Source: Pirellulimonas nuda (GTDB taxonomy: Bacteria > Planctomycetota > Planctomycetia > Pirellulales > Lacipirellulaceae). Taken from it: a stretch of 64,000 bases of DNA. The notes beneath the pieces were generated by a model. That model did no database searches. It was not told where the DNA came from and was given only the letters and a program-made list of their open reading frames with translations. The position numbers and the translations under genes were made by a program. How positions within the stretch are numbered: the stretch's first letter is position 1; each line of letters begins with the position of its first letter. The stretch covers positions 6,546,905 through 6,610,904 of the forward strand of contig NZ_CP036291.1 of NCBI RefSeq assembly GCF_007750855.1. Direction: 5' to 3'. Below are positions 27,101 to 33,900 of the stretch, in pieces.

Positions 27101-27422
27101 CCAAGCAGACAAGAACTGCCAAGCGTTCCTCATCAGCCTCAAGGCGGGGGGCGTCGGCCTGAACCTGACCGCGGCCGAGTACGTGTATATCCTCGACCCC
27201 TGGTGGAACCCGGCGGTCGAGGCGCAGGCGATCGACCGCGCCCACCGCATCGGCCAAGAGCAGCCGGTGTTCGCCTACCGCCTGATCGCCCAGGACACGG
27301 TGGAGGAGAAGATCATCGAGATGCAGACGCACAAGAAAGAGCTGGCCGACGCGATCATCTCGGAAGACAGCTCGCTGCTGAAGCGGCTATCGGCGGAGGA
27401 TCTGCAAGCGCTGCTGGCGTAG
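24135..27422 (+). CDS. SWIM-domain SNF2/Rad54 family helicase
   Basis: This is a 1095-residue DNA translocase of the bacterial SNF2 family. An N-terminal SWIM zinc finger (Cys66, Cys68, Cys77, His79, pattern CxC..CxH) is followed by a long SNF2-associated region. The ATPase core starts at about residue 630: 'LRDYQREGLGWLKFLEKF', Walker A DDMGLGKTIQ (near 657), VVAPKSLVYNW, DEAQ box VLDEAQAIKN (near 758) and ALSGTPVENHLGELWSI. Helicase domain 2 has KALVFSQFTTML, 'FLISLKAGGVGLNLTAAEYV' and 'DRAHRIGQEQPVFAYRLI'. Bacterial members have been linked to transcription recycling and DNA repair; the exact role here is open. It stands alone, 80 bases after the protease gene. Confidence 0.94.
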   Translation: MTILETLRPYFDSAVRNRGEDYARSGAVHLVEHDGEAVEMEVDGSGGWHYLVSLDRVSPTEFDLDCTCPHFEDGNFCKHLWAAARMAQEWGLFSGTEAPPASSTNGRARGGAATPSAGASKPPSWQKQLERHAHFLKREAAPAAPSRADRRVIYLLEATDDGAQPVITLGQQLRKKDGAWGVCKALSVDHRSVGSVGDSKDRDALTLLIGNRTETPRPGWMGYGGGYNASVSTRVEVAAPLFATVLPALAATGRLMWVLSLDQYIEDAHPLAWDGGDPWRFRLNATAADRGKQWRLTGELVRGDQVRPVAEAVRCYETGLVLIDDKLGPFETPADYRWVELLRANDALVVPHSEREALLKELWRAGHAPDVIGDESLKIPCETATPVGRLEVHPPAPGRRSGNTLYASVAYRYGDHECTPHGSDAAWPLEGGARMATRDRRAEAALYNRLFDLGLRTKEESRYGDSPRGHLQFPPALLSSVVEVLIGEGWQVEAEGALVRRGENLSVSVSSGVDWFDLEGAADFDGVSVELPELLAAVRAGERYIKLGDGTRGLLPQAWLDRYASLAELSTPGEGGAVRFQTGQALLLDSLLSARESEIDVKVDRQFSAWRKRLRSFTGVKPAAAPRAFRGELRDYQREGLGWLKFLEKFGFGGCLADDMGLGKTIQVLALLADRNRRQPKEAERRPSLVVAPKSLVYNWRLEAQKFAPNLRVADYTGLDRKTRVGDFAEHDVVLTTYGTLRRDAAELGAAAWDYAVLDEAQAIKNAASQSAKASRLINARHRLALSGTPVENHLGELWSIFEFLNPGLLGKSQTLTRLASGGAGPGDNERFQALRQGLAPFLLRRTKAQVLPQLPKKSEQHLYCELPPAQRKQYNQLRDHYRQSLTSRIAERGLAKSKIHVLEALLRLRQAACHPGLIDARQKKKPSAKLDLLMEQLGEVLGEGHKALVFSQFTTMLGIVRDRLDKAGVVYEYLDGKTRDRQARVERFQADKNCQAFLISLKAGGVGLNLTAAEYVYILDPWWNPAVEAQAIDRAHRIGQEQPVFAYRLIAQDTVEEKIIEMQTHKKELADAIISEDSSLLKRLSAEDLQALLA

Positions 27423-27484
27423 GGTGGTTGACGCGACGTGGGCGGCTCGTTGCTGCTGGCTTTGCTTGCGCCCGGCCCCGTACA

Positions 27485-27898
27485 CTACGGCTTCGGCGCG
27501 GTGACGACCATTAGCGAACCAAGATAGCCAAAGTCGCGGGCGTTGTGCGTCACTAGGGGCACGCCCAGGGCGACGGCGGTCGCCGCGATCCAGGCGTCGG
27601 CTGTCTTCAAGACGCGGCCTTGCCGCTTGGCCTCCCAAACGAGGTCGGCCCAGCACCGGCAGACCCGCCTGGTCACGCCGTACTCGACGTAGTTCTGCGC
27701 GACGTAGGCCCGCAGTGCAGACATTCGCGGTTCGCCCCAATTCCGATTGCGCATTCCAAACTCTAGCTCGGCGACGGTCATAAAGCTGACGACCGCGCGG
27801 CTGCCTTGGATCGCGGGCCCGTAGAAGTCTGCAAAGATTGCGTCGAACCGAAAGCCGGCCGAGAGAACGTCGGTATCAACCACAACGTCGGACATCAA
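27485..27898 (-). CDS. PIN-domain toxin (VapC family)
   Basis: This is a predicted RNase toxin of 137 residues. It begins 'MMSDVVVDTDVLSAGFRFD' with Asp in VVDTDVLS; the second acidic residue is in 'SFMTVAELEFGM', and the C-terminal site is 'LKTADAWIAATAVALGVPLVTHNARDFG', with ADAWIA and the N-x-x-DF ending typical of VapC. It overlaps the upstream antitoxin-like gene by 4 bases, so the two are translated together. Confidence 0.88.
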   Translation of the reverse strand: MMSDVVVDTDVLSAGFRFDAIFADFYGPAIQGSRAVVSFMTVAELEFGMRNRNWGEPRMSALRAYVAQNYVEYGVTRRVCRCWADLVWEAKRQGRVLKTADAWIAATAVALGVPLVTHNARDFGYLGSLMVVTAPKP

Positions 27899-28203
27899 TT
27901 GGAACGCGGGGCGTCAGCTTCCCGACCGTTTCGCAAGAAGGAGAGGAAATCTGATGTCGTCTCTCCCGGAGGCCCGATGTCTGCTTTGAGATCGGTGAAA
28001 TCGAGCACCACGCCTACGCCTTGTTGCTCGGCCAACGCGTCTACCTCGACGTGCTCCGCCAAGGGGGCTAGGGCAGACGGCGATCCTTGGTCCCGCGCCC
28101 GGCCCGCGGCGGCTGCAATCACGTCGTCGATGCCATCGTAGAGACCTGAGGCGAGCAGTTCCGAAAGGAGTTTCTCGGACTGGCTGTTCAGTTCGATCTG
28201 CAC
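27895..28203 (-). CDS. Antitoxin-like protein (ParD/CopG-like N-terminus) with VapC
   Basis: The longer open frame starts at 28329, but the recognisable protein begins at GTG 28203 (VQIELNSQSEKLLSELL), preceded by AGAGG at 8 bases. The segment 'SEKLLSELLASGLYDGIDDVIAAAAGRA' resembles ribbon-helix-helix antitoxins. The rest is acidic, with a C-terminal 'TTSDFLSFLRNGREADAP'. It overlaps the PIN toxin by 4 bases in the usual antitoxin-first order. The start choice is an inference. Confidence 0.68.
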   Translation of the reverse strand: MQIELNSQSEKLLSELLASGLYDGIDDVIAAAAGRARDQGSPSALAPLAEHVEVDALAEQQGVGVVLDFTDLKADIGPPGETTSDFLSFLRNGREADAPRSN

Positions 28204-28394
28204 GTGGAGTACCTCTATTGCGAGCTCGTGTGCGGCGCGGACTTTCGTCGGCTCGCGCGGATTGCTGGTCGTGCGCTGCGCGCTGTTTTCCTGCCCTATT
28301 CTCGCTAGTCGTTGCGCCAATCGCAACACTGCTGAGCCGATCTAGGACCTGGACGTATTCTGCTTGTTTCCACCGCGCTGCGACAGCGCTCCGC

Positions 28395-29909
28395 CTAGGT
28401 TTCCCCCCGCAGCACCTGCGCGTCCACCACCGCCGCCCCCACGGCGTCGCCGTAGACGTTGATCGTGGTCCGTAGGCGGTCGAGCAGCCAGTCGATGGCT
28501 AGGATCAGGCCGATGCCGGTGGTGGGCAGACCGACCGCGGTCAGCACGATGACCATCGTCACCAGCCCCGCCGAGGGGATGCCCGCTGCGCCGATGGCGG
28601 CCAGGGTGGCGGTGAGGAAGATCACCAGCAGTTGGCCCATGCCCAGCGGCACTTCCAGGCTCTGGGCGATGAAGATCACCGCCACCGCCTCGTACAACGC
28701 GGTGCCGTCCATGTTGATCGTGGCGCCCAGCGGCAGCACGAAGCCCGCGGCGCGGCGGGAGACGCCGTTGTTTTCTTCGACGCACTCCATGGTGATCGGC
28801 AGCGTGGCGCTGGAGCTGCTGGTGGTTAGCGCCGTGAGCATCGCGCGGGTCACCCCCAGCAGGTACCGCAGCGGGTTGCGGCGCGCCAGCAGCGCCAGGA
28901 TGCCGCTCAGCACCAGGCCGTGGAGCGCCAGGCCCAGCACCACGGTGAAGACGTACTTGCTGAGCGCCTGGAGCTGTTCGAGGAACGCGGCGCCGCCCCC
29001 TTGTTTGGCGATCTCGAACGCCACCAGCCCGAAGATGCCGACCGGGGCGATCCACATCACCAGGCCCACCATCTTCATGATCGCCTCGTTGGCGCCGTCG
29101 AAGAACTTGGCGACCGTGTCGCCGCGCTCGCCGAGCGTGGTCAGCGCGCCGCCGAACACCAACGAGAAGACGATGAGCGCCAGCACGTTGGTCTCGCTGG
29201 CGGCCAGGAACAGGTTGGAGGGGAACATGCCGCTGCCGGGCTCGCCCGGTCGGCCGCGTACGACCGCCAGCATGGTGTCGAGCGCCGAGGCGTTCTGGTT
29301 GCTCTGGGCCGAGGGGTCGACGTACGCGAACGTGTCGTCGGCGCCGACGCCCGGCTGGATCACCTGCACCAGGACGATGCCGATGAGCACCGCGATGCCG
29401 GTGGTGATCGTGTAGTAGACGACGGTCCAGCCCCCGAGCCGGCCGAGCTTGCGGATGTCTCCCAGCGAGGTGATGCCGCAGATCATGCTGCAGACCACCA
29501 GCGGCACGACCAGCAGCTTGAGCGCCTGGAGGAACAGGTCGCCGCAGAAGCTGGTGAGCGTCCACGCGGCGTAGGGGAGGCCGCGACCCGGCTGGTTGGC
29601 GTCGGCCAGCTTCTGGGTTTCGTCTAGCTTCTGCTGGATGATGGGCACCTGGGCGAGCAGCCGCTGGGCCTCGGCGGGCTCGGCCGCTTCGGCCAGCGAT
29701 TGCTTCTGCTCGATGGTGGCGGCCAGCCGCGCGGCGGCCCGCGTGGGCCCGCCGCCGGCGAGCCACATCGCCCGCCCGTAGAAGACGCCCATCAGCACGC
29801 CGAGCACGATCGCCAAGATAATGGCGATCAGGCCGCCGGCGTGGTGCTCGCTCGAGCGCGGTTGGGCGGGCTGGGAGGGGGGCGCCATTGCTTGCGGGTC
29901 GTTGTTCAT
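28395..29909 (-). CDS. Dicarboxylate/amino acid:cation symporter (SDF/DAACS family)
   Basis: This is a secondary transporter of the GltP/DctA type, carrying acidic amino acids or C4-dicarboxylates with Na+ or H+. The 504 residues include an N-terminal cytoplasmic lead, TM1 'GLIAIILAIVLGVLMGVFYG', an unusual hydrophilic loop of about 60 residues (70-130, Ala/Glu/Gln-rich), then conserved core blocks: 'LKLLVVPLVVCSMICGITSLGD', 'SSSSATLPITMECVEENNGV' (the serine-rich HP1 hairpin), 'FVLPLGATINMDGTALYEAV' (the NMDGT motif) and 'GIPSAGLVTMVIVLTAVGLP' (HP2). The start chosen at 29909 avoids an upstream extension without homology; ATG 29888 is an alternative. Confidence 0.93.
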   Translation of the reverse strand: MNNDPQAMAPPSQPAQPRSSEHHAGGLIAIILAIVLGVLMGVFYGRAMWLAGGGPTRAAARLAATIEQKQSLAEAAEPAEAQRLLAQVPIIQQKLDETQKLADANQPGRGLPYAAWTLTSFCGDLFLQALKLLVVPLVVCSMICGITSLGDIRKLGRLGGWTVVYYTITTGIAVLIGIVLVQVIQPGVGADDTFAYVDPSAQSNQNASALDTMLAVVRGRPGEPGSGMFPSNLFLAASETNVLALIVFSLVFGGALTTLGERGDTVAKFFDGANEAIMKMVGLVMWIAPVGIFGLVAFEIAKQGGGAAFLEQLQALSKYVFTVVLGLALHGLVLSGILALLARRNPLRYLLGVTRAMLTALTTSSSSATLPITMECVEENNGVSRRAAGFVLPLGATINMDGTALYEAVAVIFIAQSLEVPLGMGQLLVIFLTATLAAIGAAGIPSAGLVTMVIVLTAVGLPTTGIGLILAIDWLLDRLRTTINVYGDAVGAAVVDAQVLRGET

Positions 29910-30023
29910 GCCGAGCAGCGTACCGTCCGCAGAAGCGCCCAGTCGAGGTCTAGCCCCCAATCGGCGCCCGATGCGTGAGCGAGGGCGCCCCTGGCTGGCG
30001 TGGCGGGTTACGATCTGGGGGCC

Positions 30024-30650
30024 ATGCACAAACGCCTGAACCGCCTGCTGAACTTCGCCAAGACCACCGCCATCGGCGGGGTCATCTTTCTGCTGCCGCT
30101 GATTGTGATCGGCGTGCTGGTGGGCCAGGTCGTGCCGTTGGTGATCTGGATCGCGGGGTTGATCCACGAGTACTCGCCGCTGAAGTCGGCCCAGGCGTAC
30201 GCGATCGCGGTTGTCGCGGCCCTGGCGATCGTGGTGGCGTTGAGCTTCGCGGCGGGGCTGGTTGCCCAGCGCTCCATCGGTCAACAGTTCTCAAGCTGGG
30301 TAGAGAAGAACCTGACCCTGCTGTTCCCGCGGTACGCCATCTTCAAGCAGCAACTGGCGGGCAACCTGGGTGGCGGCCGGCCCGAGGAGCTCCCCAAGAG
30401 CGTGCTGGTGCGCGTGCAAGATGCCACTTGGCTGGGGCTAGAGATGGAACGCAGCGAAGAGGGCTGGGTGACGGTCTACCGGCCCAGCTCGCCCGACCCG
30501 TGGACCGGCTCGGTGGTGCTGCTGCGGGCCGAGCAGGTGGAGCCGATCGACGCCGAGTTCCTCCGGCTGCTGACCTGCTACGAGCAATTGGGGCGGGGCT
30601 CGCTGGGGGTCGCCTTCCCCGCGGCCGCTCCGCCGCCGAGCGGCGAGTGA
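30024..30650 (+). CDS. DUF502 family membrane protein
   Basis: The 208-residue protein has two N-terminal membrane segments: 'TTAIGGVIFLLPLIVIGVLV' with the following VVPLVIWIAGLI, and 'AIAVVAALAIVVALSFAAGLVA' around residues 60-82. A soluble domain follows with PRYAIFKQQLAG, 'VRVQDATWLGLEMERSEEGW' and VEPIDAEFLRLLTCYEQLGRG. The GGVIFLLPL opening after a short basic N-terminus is the DUF502 hallmark. I chose ATG 30024 over the upstream GTG at 30000. Molecular function is unknown. It diverges from the symporter gene. Confidence 0.8.
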   Translation: MHKRLNRLLNFAKTTAIGGVIFLLPLIVIGVLVGQVVPLVIWIAGLIHEYSPLKSAQAYAIAVVAALAIVVALSFAAGLVAQRSIGQQFSSWVEKNLTLLFPRYAIFKQQLAGNLGGGRPEELPKSVLVRVQDATWLGLEMERSEEGWVTVYRPSSPDPWTGSVVLLRAEQVEPIDAEFLRLLTCYEQLGRGSLGVAFPAAAPPPSGE

Positions 30651-31169
30651 GTTGAGGGGGGCTAAAAGTCTCTCGCGATGCCGTGATGAGACGCGACCCG
30701 CTACAGGTCGAGGCCCCGGCACAACAGCGGCGCCGGCTCGGCCAACGGCCGGCGGCTGAGCTCGATCCGGGCGCCGGCGGCGCCGGGCCCGCACGCAGCC
30801 GGCGGCTTACCCGAGCGGCGGGGGCGGTCGTCCGAGTGCAGCGGCCGGCCGCGGTCGGCGTAGCGGAGCGTTCTGTCTGCGGGGGGCAACATGGCAGCGT
30901 TGGGGAGGCTTGGGTCTGGGGTCGTGGGAGGACCTACCGCAAACGTGATACCGAAGCCCAAGAAAATATCGGCCGCGGCCTACCGCCGCCCAGCGGCGAA
31001 ACAAACTGTGCAATCTTCCCATTTTCACGCCACTTCAGGCGCCCTGGAGGACGAAGCAATCTGTGAGGCCTAGGAAGCCTGCGGACCCAGCGTGGTCTGC
31101 ATGGCTCCCGCCGAACGCATTCAAGCCACGCTGATCGCCGCGAAACCCCACTAACCCCTGCGTGCCGCC
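30651..31169. other. Gene-free stretch
   Basis: About 520 bases separate the DUF502 gene and the GAF protein gene. The open frames in it are low-complexity and arginine-rich in every reading, with no motif; I call none. No clear hairpin terminator or known palindrome family was found in it. Confidence 0.4.
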
Positions 31170-32390
31170 GTGGATCTGACCACCACCGCCTTCGACCCGC
31201 CGACGCTGCCGTTCAGTTTGCGAGCGGCCGACCCGGCGCCCCCCGTGCGGCGCGAAGACGCGCTGTCGACCCCGCTCAGCCGCAACGACCCGTCGCACGC
31301 CGAGACGCGCCTGGCCGCCGTGATGCGTGGCGCCGCCAACGGGTTCCACGCCGACCGGGCCGAGCTGTGGCTGGTGGACCACACCAACCGCCGGCTCGAC
31401 CTGGCCCAGTGGCACTCGAAGTCGGCGCCGCGGTTCCAGCAGCGGACGCTGGCCCTGGCGGCGGCCGACGTCGCGGCGATGGCCGGCGGCGCCGTGGTGC
31501 TCGAGGACCGCGCGATGCTGCGTGAGTGGGTAATGGCCGACGGCCGCCAGGCCGCGGTGTGCGTGCCGGTGGCCTCCGACGCCACCATCCACGGCACGTT
31601 GTGGATTAGCTGGAACACCCCCCGCGCTATCCCGGACGAGCAGGTAGAGCTGATCGAGATCGTCGGCGGCCGGCTGGCGGTAGAGCTAGAACGCGGCGTG
31701 GGGGGCGACCCCACCGCGGGCGCCATCTGGCTCCCCAACCGCCCGCTTGCCGAAGAAGAGCTCGACCTCTGCGGCCGCACCGACCAATCGCTCGCCGACC
31801 GTTCGTTCTACGACTGGCAGATGCTGGCCGGCGGCCGGATGCTGGCCGTAGCGGGCTGCGTTGCCGACGGCGCCGGCGCCCAGGCCGGCTTGCAACGGCT
31901 GGTGGCGCACGCGGCGCGGATCGCGTTGCGGGCCCACGCGGACCACGCGGCCACCGCGGCCGAGCTGCTCTCGGCCGCCAACCGCACGGTGTGGCAGGCC
32001 TCGCCCGGCGGCGAAGGGGCGGCCGTGTCGGTGGCGCTCATCGACAGCGAGGCGTGGCAAGTAAGCTGCGCCACGGCCGGGCCGACGCTGGCCCTGCGGA
32101 CCCGCACCGGTTCGATCGAGCCGCTGGGGACCGAGGCGCCGCCGCTGGGCTGGGACGACCAGGCCGAGTTCATCACCACGCATTGCGAGCTGGGGGTGCG
32201 CGAGAGCCTGACGCTGGCCGCCGGCGGGGCGTCGCTGACCCGCCCCGGCGTGATGCGTGGGGTGCTGGCCGACCACAACCGCTTGCCGCTGGAAGCGCGT
32301 CGCACCAGCAGCGCCAGCCGCCGGCTGAGCTTGTTGTGGGACGCGATCGGGGGCGACTTGCAGTCGGCGCTGGTGATCCGCAGAAGGTAG
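31170..32390 (+). CDS. GAF-like plus PP2C/SpoIIE-like regulatory protein
   Basis: This 406-residue cytoplasmic protein has two parts. Residues about 45-175 look like a GAF sensor ('VMRGAANGFHADRAELWLVD', then REWVMADGRQAAVCVPVASD and GTLWISWNTPRAIPDEQVELIEIVGGRLAVELE). Residues about 205-400 resemble a SpoIIE/RsbU-type phosphatase fold ('DWQMLAGGRMLAVAGCVADG', VSVALIDSEAWQVSCATAGPTLALR, LTLAAGGASLTRPGVMRG). The canonical catalytic Asp-Gly pair of PP2C enzymes is poorly matched: ADGAGAQA appears where GDVxGHG is usual. It may therefore be degenerate or non-catalytic. The start is a GTG. The assignment is by fold resemblance only. Confidence 0.6.
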   Translation: MDLTTTAFDPPTLPFSLRAADPAPPVRREDALSTPLSRNDPSHAETRLAAVMRGAANGFHADRAELWLVDHTNRRLDLAQWHSKSAPRFQQRTLALAAADVAAMAGGAVVLEDRAMLREWVMADGRQAAVCVPVASDATIHGTLWISWNTPRAIPDEQVELIEIVGGRLAVELERGVGGDPTAGAIWLPNRPLAEEELDLCGRTDQSLADRSFYDWQMLAGGRMLAVAGCVADGAGAQAGLQRLVAHAARIALRAHADHAATAAELLSAANRTVWQASPGGEGAAVSVALIDSEAWQVSCATAGPTLALRTRTGSIEPLGTEAPPLGWDDQAEFITTHCELGVRESLTLAAGGASLTRPGVMRGVLADHNRLPLEARRTSSASRRLSLLWDAIGGDLQSALVIRRR

Positions 32391-32405
32391 ATCACCATTG
32401 CGTGT

Positions 32406-32484
32406 GAGCCGGGGCGTCCCCGCCCCCGGCGCAGCGGAGTAGAACAACCCCACAGACGCAACGGGGCCGGGGACGGCCCGGCTC
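32406..32484. repeat. GAGCCGGGGCG-family palindrome
   Basis: The arm GAGCCGGGGCGTCCCCG (32406-32422) matches the complement of CGGGGACGGCCCGGCTC (32468-32484) at 16 of 17 positions, with a loop of about 45 bases. It lies just after the GAF protein gene. Similar sequences occur at 43034-43054, 44216-44313 and 60050-60125. Confidence 0.7.
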
Positions 32485-32692
32485 GCTGGTTGCTGCGTTT
32501 GCGCGTTCGCGGGCAATATCGCCACGTTGGCCGGCCCTCTCGGGTCGGCCGAACCAGCCGCCCCTCGTCAACCACGCGCAAGTCGTGTTTCACCACGTTC
32601 GCGGTGTCCGAAGCCCCGCTGATGGTCTCGCTCGACAAACCGATGCGAGCTAGGCGGAAACAGCCTATCACGCAGCGTGAAGGTTGAGATCG

Positions 32693-32747
32693 ACACAACT
32701 CGCGGCTACACTGCGACTTACGAGGAGCGCTCGCCCGCGCGTTAGGC
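32693..32747 (+). other. Possible degenerate attC (or attI-like) site
   Basis: CACAACTCGCGG (32694-32705) pairs with CCGCGCGTTAGGC (32735-32747) as AACxCGCGG/CCGCGxGTT. The right end is GTTAGGC, the integron core site GTTRRRY. The 55-base size fits a short attC. The left R'' box is imperfect, so this is weaker than the two sites downstream, but it marks the left edge of cassette 1. Confidence 0.5.
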
Positions 32748-32768
32748 CGACAAACTTGCATCCTATGG

Positions 32769-33059
32769 ATGTTACGTTGTTCATCCTATAAACAAGTTAG
32801 CAACGTGTGCGCCGTGACAAACGAGGAGTGCAAGCAGGAAGCGCAACGTCTTTCGGCAAGCTTCCCATCGGAAAAGCGAGACCGCGTGTACGCCGCCATG
32901 CTTGCCTTCAATCAGTTTCACGCAGGATTGGATGTGACCGCCACTTGCCCTGTATGCAAAGCAGCCGTCGTTGTACAAGACGTCTGCAGTGCTAGCGGTG
33001 AAGTGTGGGCGCATTCCTGCGAGTGCGGCGCGTGTTCGGGAACAATGAAGGGACTGTGA
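32769..33059 (+). CDS. Cassette gene 1: small Cys-rich protein of unknown function
   Basis: This protein of up to 96 residues is carried by the first cassette. The likely translated core starts near 'VTNEECKQEAQRLSASFPSE' (GTG at 32814 is an alternative start). Two zinc-ribbon-like pairs appear in the C-terminal half: TCPVCKA and HSCECGACSG. A helix, 'RDRVYAAMLAFNQFHAG', precedes them. The stop lies 11 bases before the attC left box. Codon use is less GC-biased than the neighbours. I do not recognise the family. Confidence 0.65.
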   Translation: MLRCSSYKQVSNVCAVTNEECKQEAQRLSASFPSEKRDRVYAAMLAFNQFHAGLDVTATCPVCKAAVVVQDVCSASGEVWAHSCECGACSGTMKGL

Positions 33060-33070
33060 CCGACTCGCCC

Positions 33071-33167
33071 GCCAACCAAGCGTTGCACTTGACCGGGCCG
33101 GCACTATGGTTTTTCAGGACATCACGTTCCGTGCAGCTGGCCCGGCAAGTGAACGCAGGCGTTAGGC
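33071..33167 (+). other. attC recombination site of cassette 1
   Basis: The left arm GCCAACCAAGCGTTGCACTT (33071-33090) continuing GACCGGGCC pairs with the right arm GGCCCGGCAAGTGAACGCAG (33139-33158) continuing GCGTTAGGC. The match is GCGTT, CACTTG and CCGGGCC with one unpaired G and one unpaired A, the extrahelical bases that give attC its strand polarity. R' is GTTAGGC and R'' is GCCAAC. The 97-base length is in the attC range. The recombination point is predicted after G33161. Confidence 0.85.
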
Positions 33168-33170
33168 GTG

Positions 33171-33431
33171 ATGATCCAAAGCAGTTCGGTGTGCTGCCCC
33201 TGTTGCGGACATAGAACACTACGCGAGCGTGGGGCGTTTGAGATCTGCCCCGTTTGCTTCTGGCAGGATGACGGGCAAGACGAGCACAATGCTGCGGAAA
33301 GCTTGGGAGGACCCAATGAGATCAGCCTTTCTGAGGGGCGCAGCAACTACAAACTGTTTGGCGCTTCCCGCCGACAGGACCTTACTCACGTTCGTCTTCC
33401 ACGCCCCGATGAGCGCGTCGGGGATGCCTAA
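33171..33431 (+). CDS. Cassette gene 2: CPCC-type cysteine-rich protein
   Basis: This 86-residue protein starts at ATG 33171 (GTG 33168 is possible), only 4 bases after the core site. It has the CPCC-domain pattern: VCCPCCGHRTL, then 'ERGAFEICPVCFWQDDGQDE', GGPNEISLSEGRSNYKLFGA. The cysteine pairs (CPCC and CPVC) should bind zinc. Its TAA stop lies inside the attC R'' box, the tight packing typical of integron cassettes. CPCC proteins are small, of unknown function, and to my knowledge are often found in mobile contexts. Confidence 0.85.
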   Translation: MIQSSSVCCPCCGHRTLRERGAFEICPVCFWQDDGQDEHNAAESLGGPNEISLSEGRSNYKLFGASRRQDLTHVRLPRPDERVGDA

Positions 33432-33482
33432 CTTTCCATTCAAGCCGACGCCTTAGTCGCGGCTTAACTCAAGGCGTTATCC
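33426..33482 (+). other. attC recombination site of cassette 2
   Basis: This is a 57-base element. R'' is GCCTAAC (33426-33432), the left arm TTCAAGCCG (33442-33450), a short loop, the right arm CGGCTTAA (33460-33467), and R' GTTATCC (33476-33482). TTCAAGCCG pairs with CGGCTTAA leaving one extrahelical C, exactly the attC geometry. GCCTAAC is complementary to the leading TTAGGC of the same cassette. The length and TTCAAGCCGA/CGGCTTAACTCA wording resemble short chromosomal-integron attC sites. Confidence 0.9.
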
Positions 33483-33486
33483 CGCC

Positions 33487-33777
33487 ATGCCGCTCGTGAT
33501 CCCAAAGTCCGGCGCCGTGCAGTACGTACGCAGCGAGGAGGTGCTCGGGGAGATTCTTGGCCACAGCAACTTCGATGGCGAGGACTGGGCCATCGGCGAC
33601 CGCCTGATCTTCGAGGACGGGACCGAATCGCGGATCAAGCAGGAGCCGGGCGAACAGTTCCATGTGTGGGATGTTCCGACACCCGCGGACTTCGATGAAG
33701 TGAAACTGGCGGTTGGCGTCGCCGACGCATCGGATTGGTCGGCACTCTTCAAGAAAATCAGCCTGTCAGAAGATTGA
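33487..33777 (+). CDS. Cassette gene 3: small acidic protein of unknown function
   Basis: This 96-residue protein starts 4 bases after the attC of cassette 2, as expected for a cassette gene. The sequence 'MPLVIPKSGAVQYVRSEEVL', DWAIGDRLIFEDGTES and 'PGEQFHVWDVPTPADFDEVK' reads as a compact beta-rich domain with helix ends. It is acidic, with no Cys. I do not recognise a family. No attC was found within 120 bases of its stop, so the distal end of this cassette is missing or degenerate. Confidence 0.7.
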   Translation: MPLVIPKSGAVQYVRSEEVLGEILGHSNFDGEDWAIGDRLIFEDGTESRIKQEPGEQFHVWDVPTPADFDEVKLAVGVADASDWSALFKKISLSED

Positions 33778-33900
33778 ATCGGTCGCAACCCAGGGCGAGA
33801 CTATCACTTACCGGCATGGGCCGCATGCGCGACAGGCCGCAGTCCTCCGGTCTACAGGCATCACGCTGACCCTCCTAAGACCGAGTTCTCCAAAGAACAA

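Larger units (their letters stand above)
32742..33777 (+). mobile_element. Integron-like gene cassettes without nearby integrase
   Basis: Three small plus-strand genes are separated by attC-type hairpins ending in GTTAGGC (32741-32747 and 33161-33167) and GTTATCC (33476-33482). Cassette 1 (32742-33161) and cassette 2 (33162-33476) are complete. In each, the leading TTAGGC is mirrored by a GCC(T)AAC box at its own attC, as circular cassettes require. Cassette 3 begins at TTATCC (33477), but no matching attC was found after its gene, so it is truncated or fixed. Base composition is visibly lower in GC than the flanks. No tyrosine-recombinase integrase is in the window. Confidence 0.75.

Noticed and set aside
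32693..32747. Interpretation of the first core site as attI next to a lost integrase
   Set aside because: No integrase remnant was found upstream (32391-32692), so it is kept only as a possible degenerate attC.
33778..33900. Possible attC for cassette 3
   Set aside because: No R'' box complementary to TTATCC and no paired arms were found.
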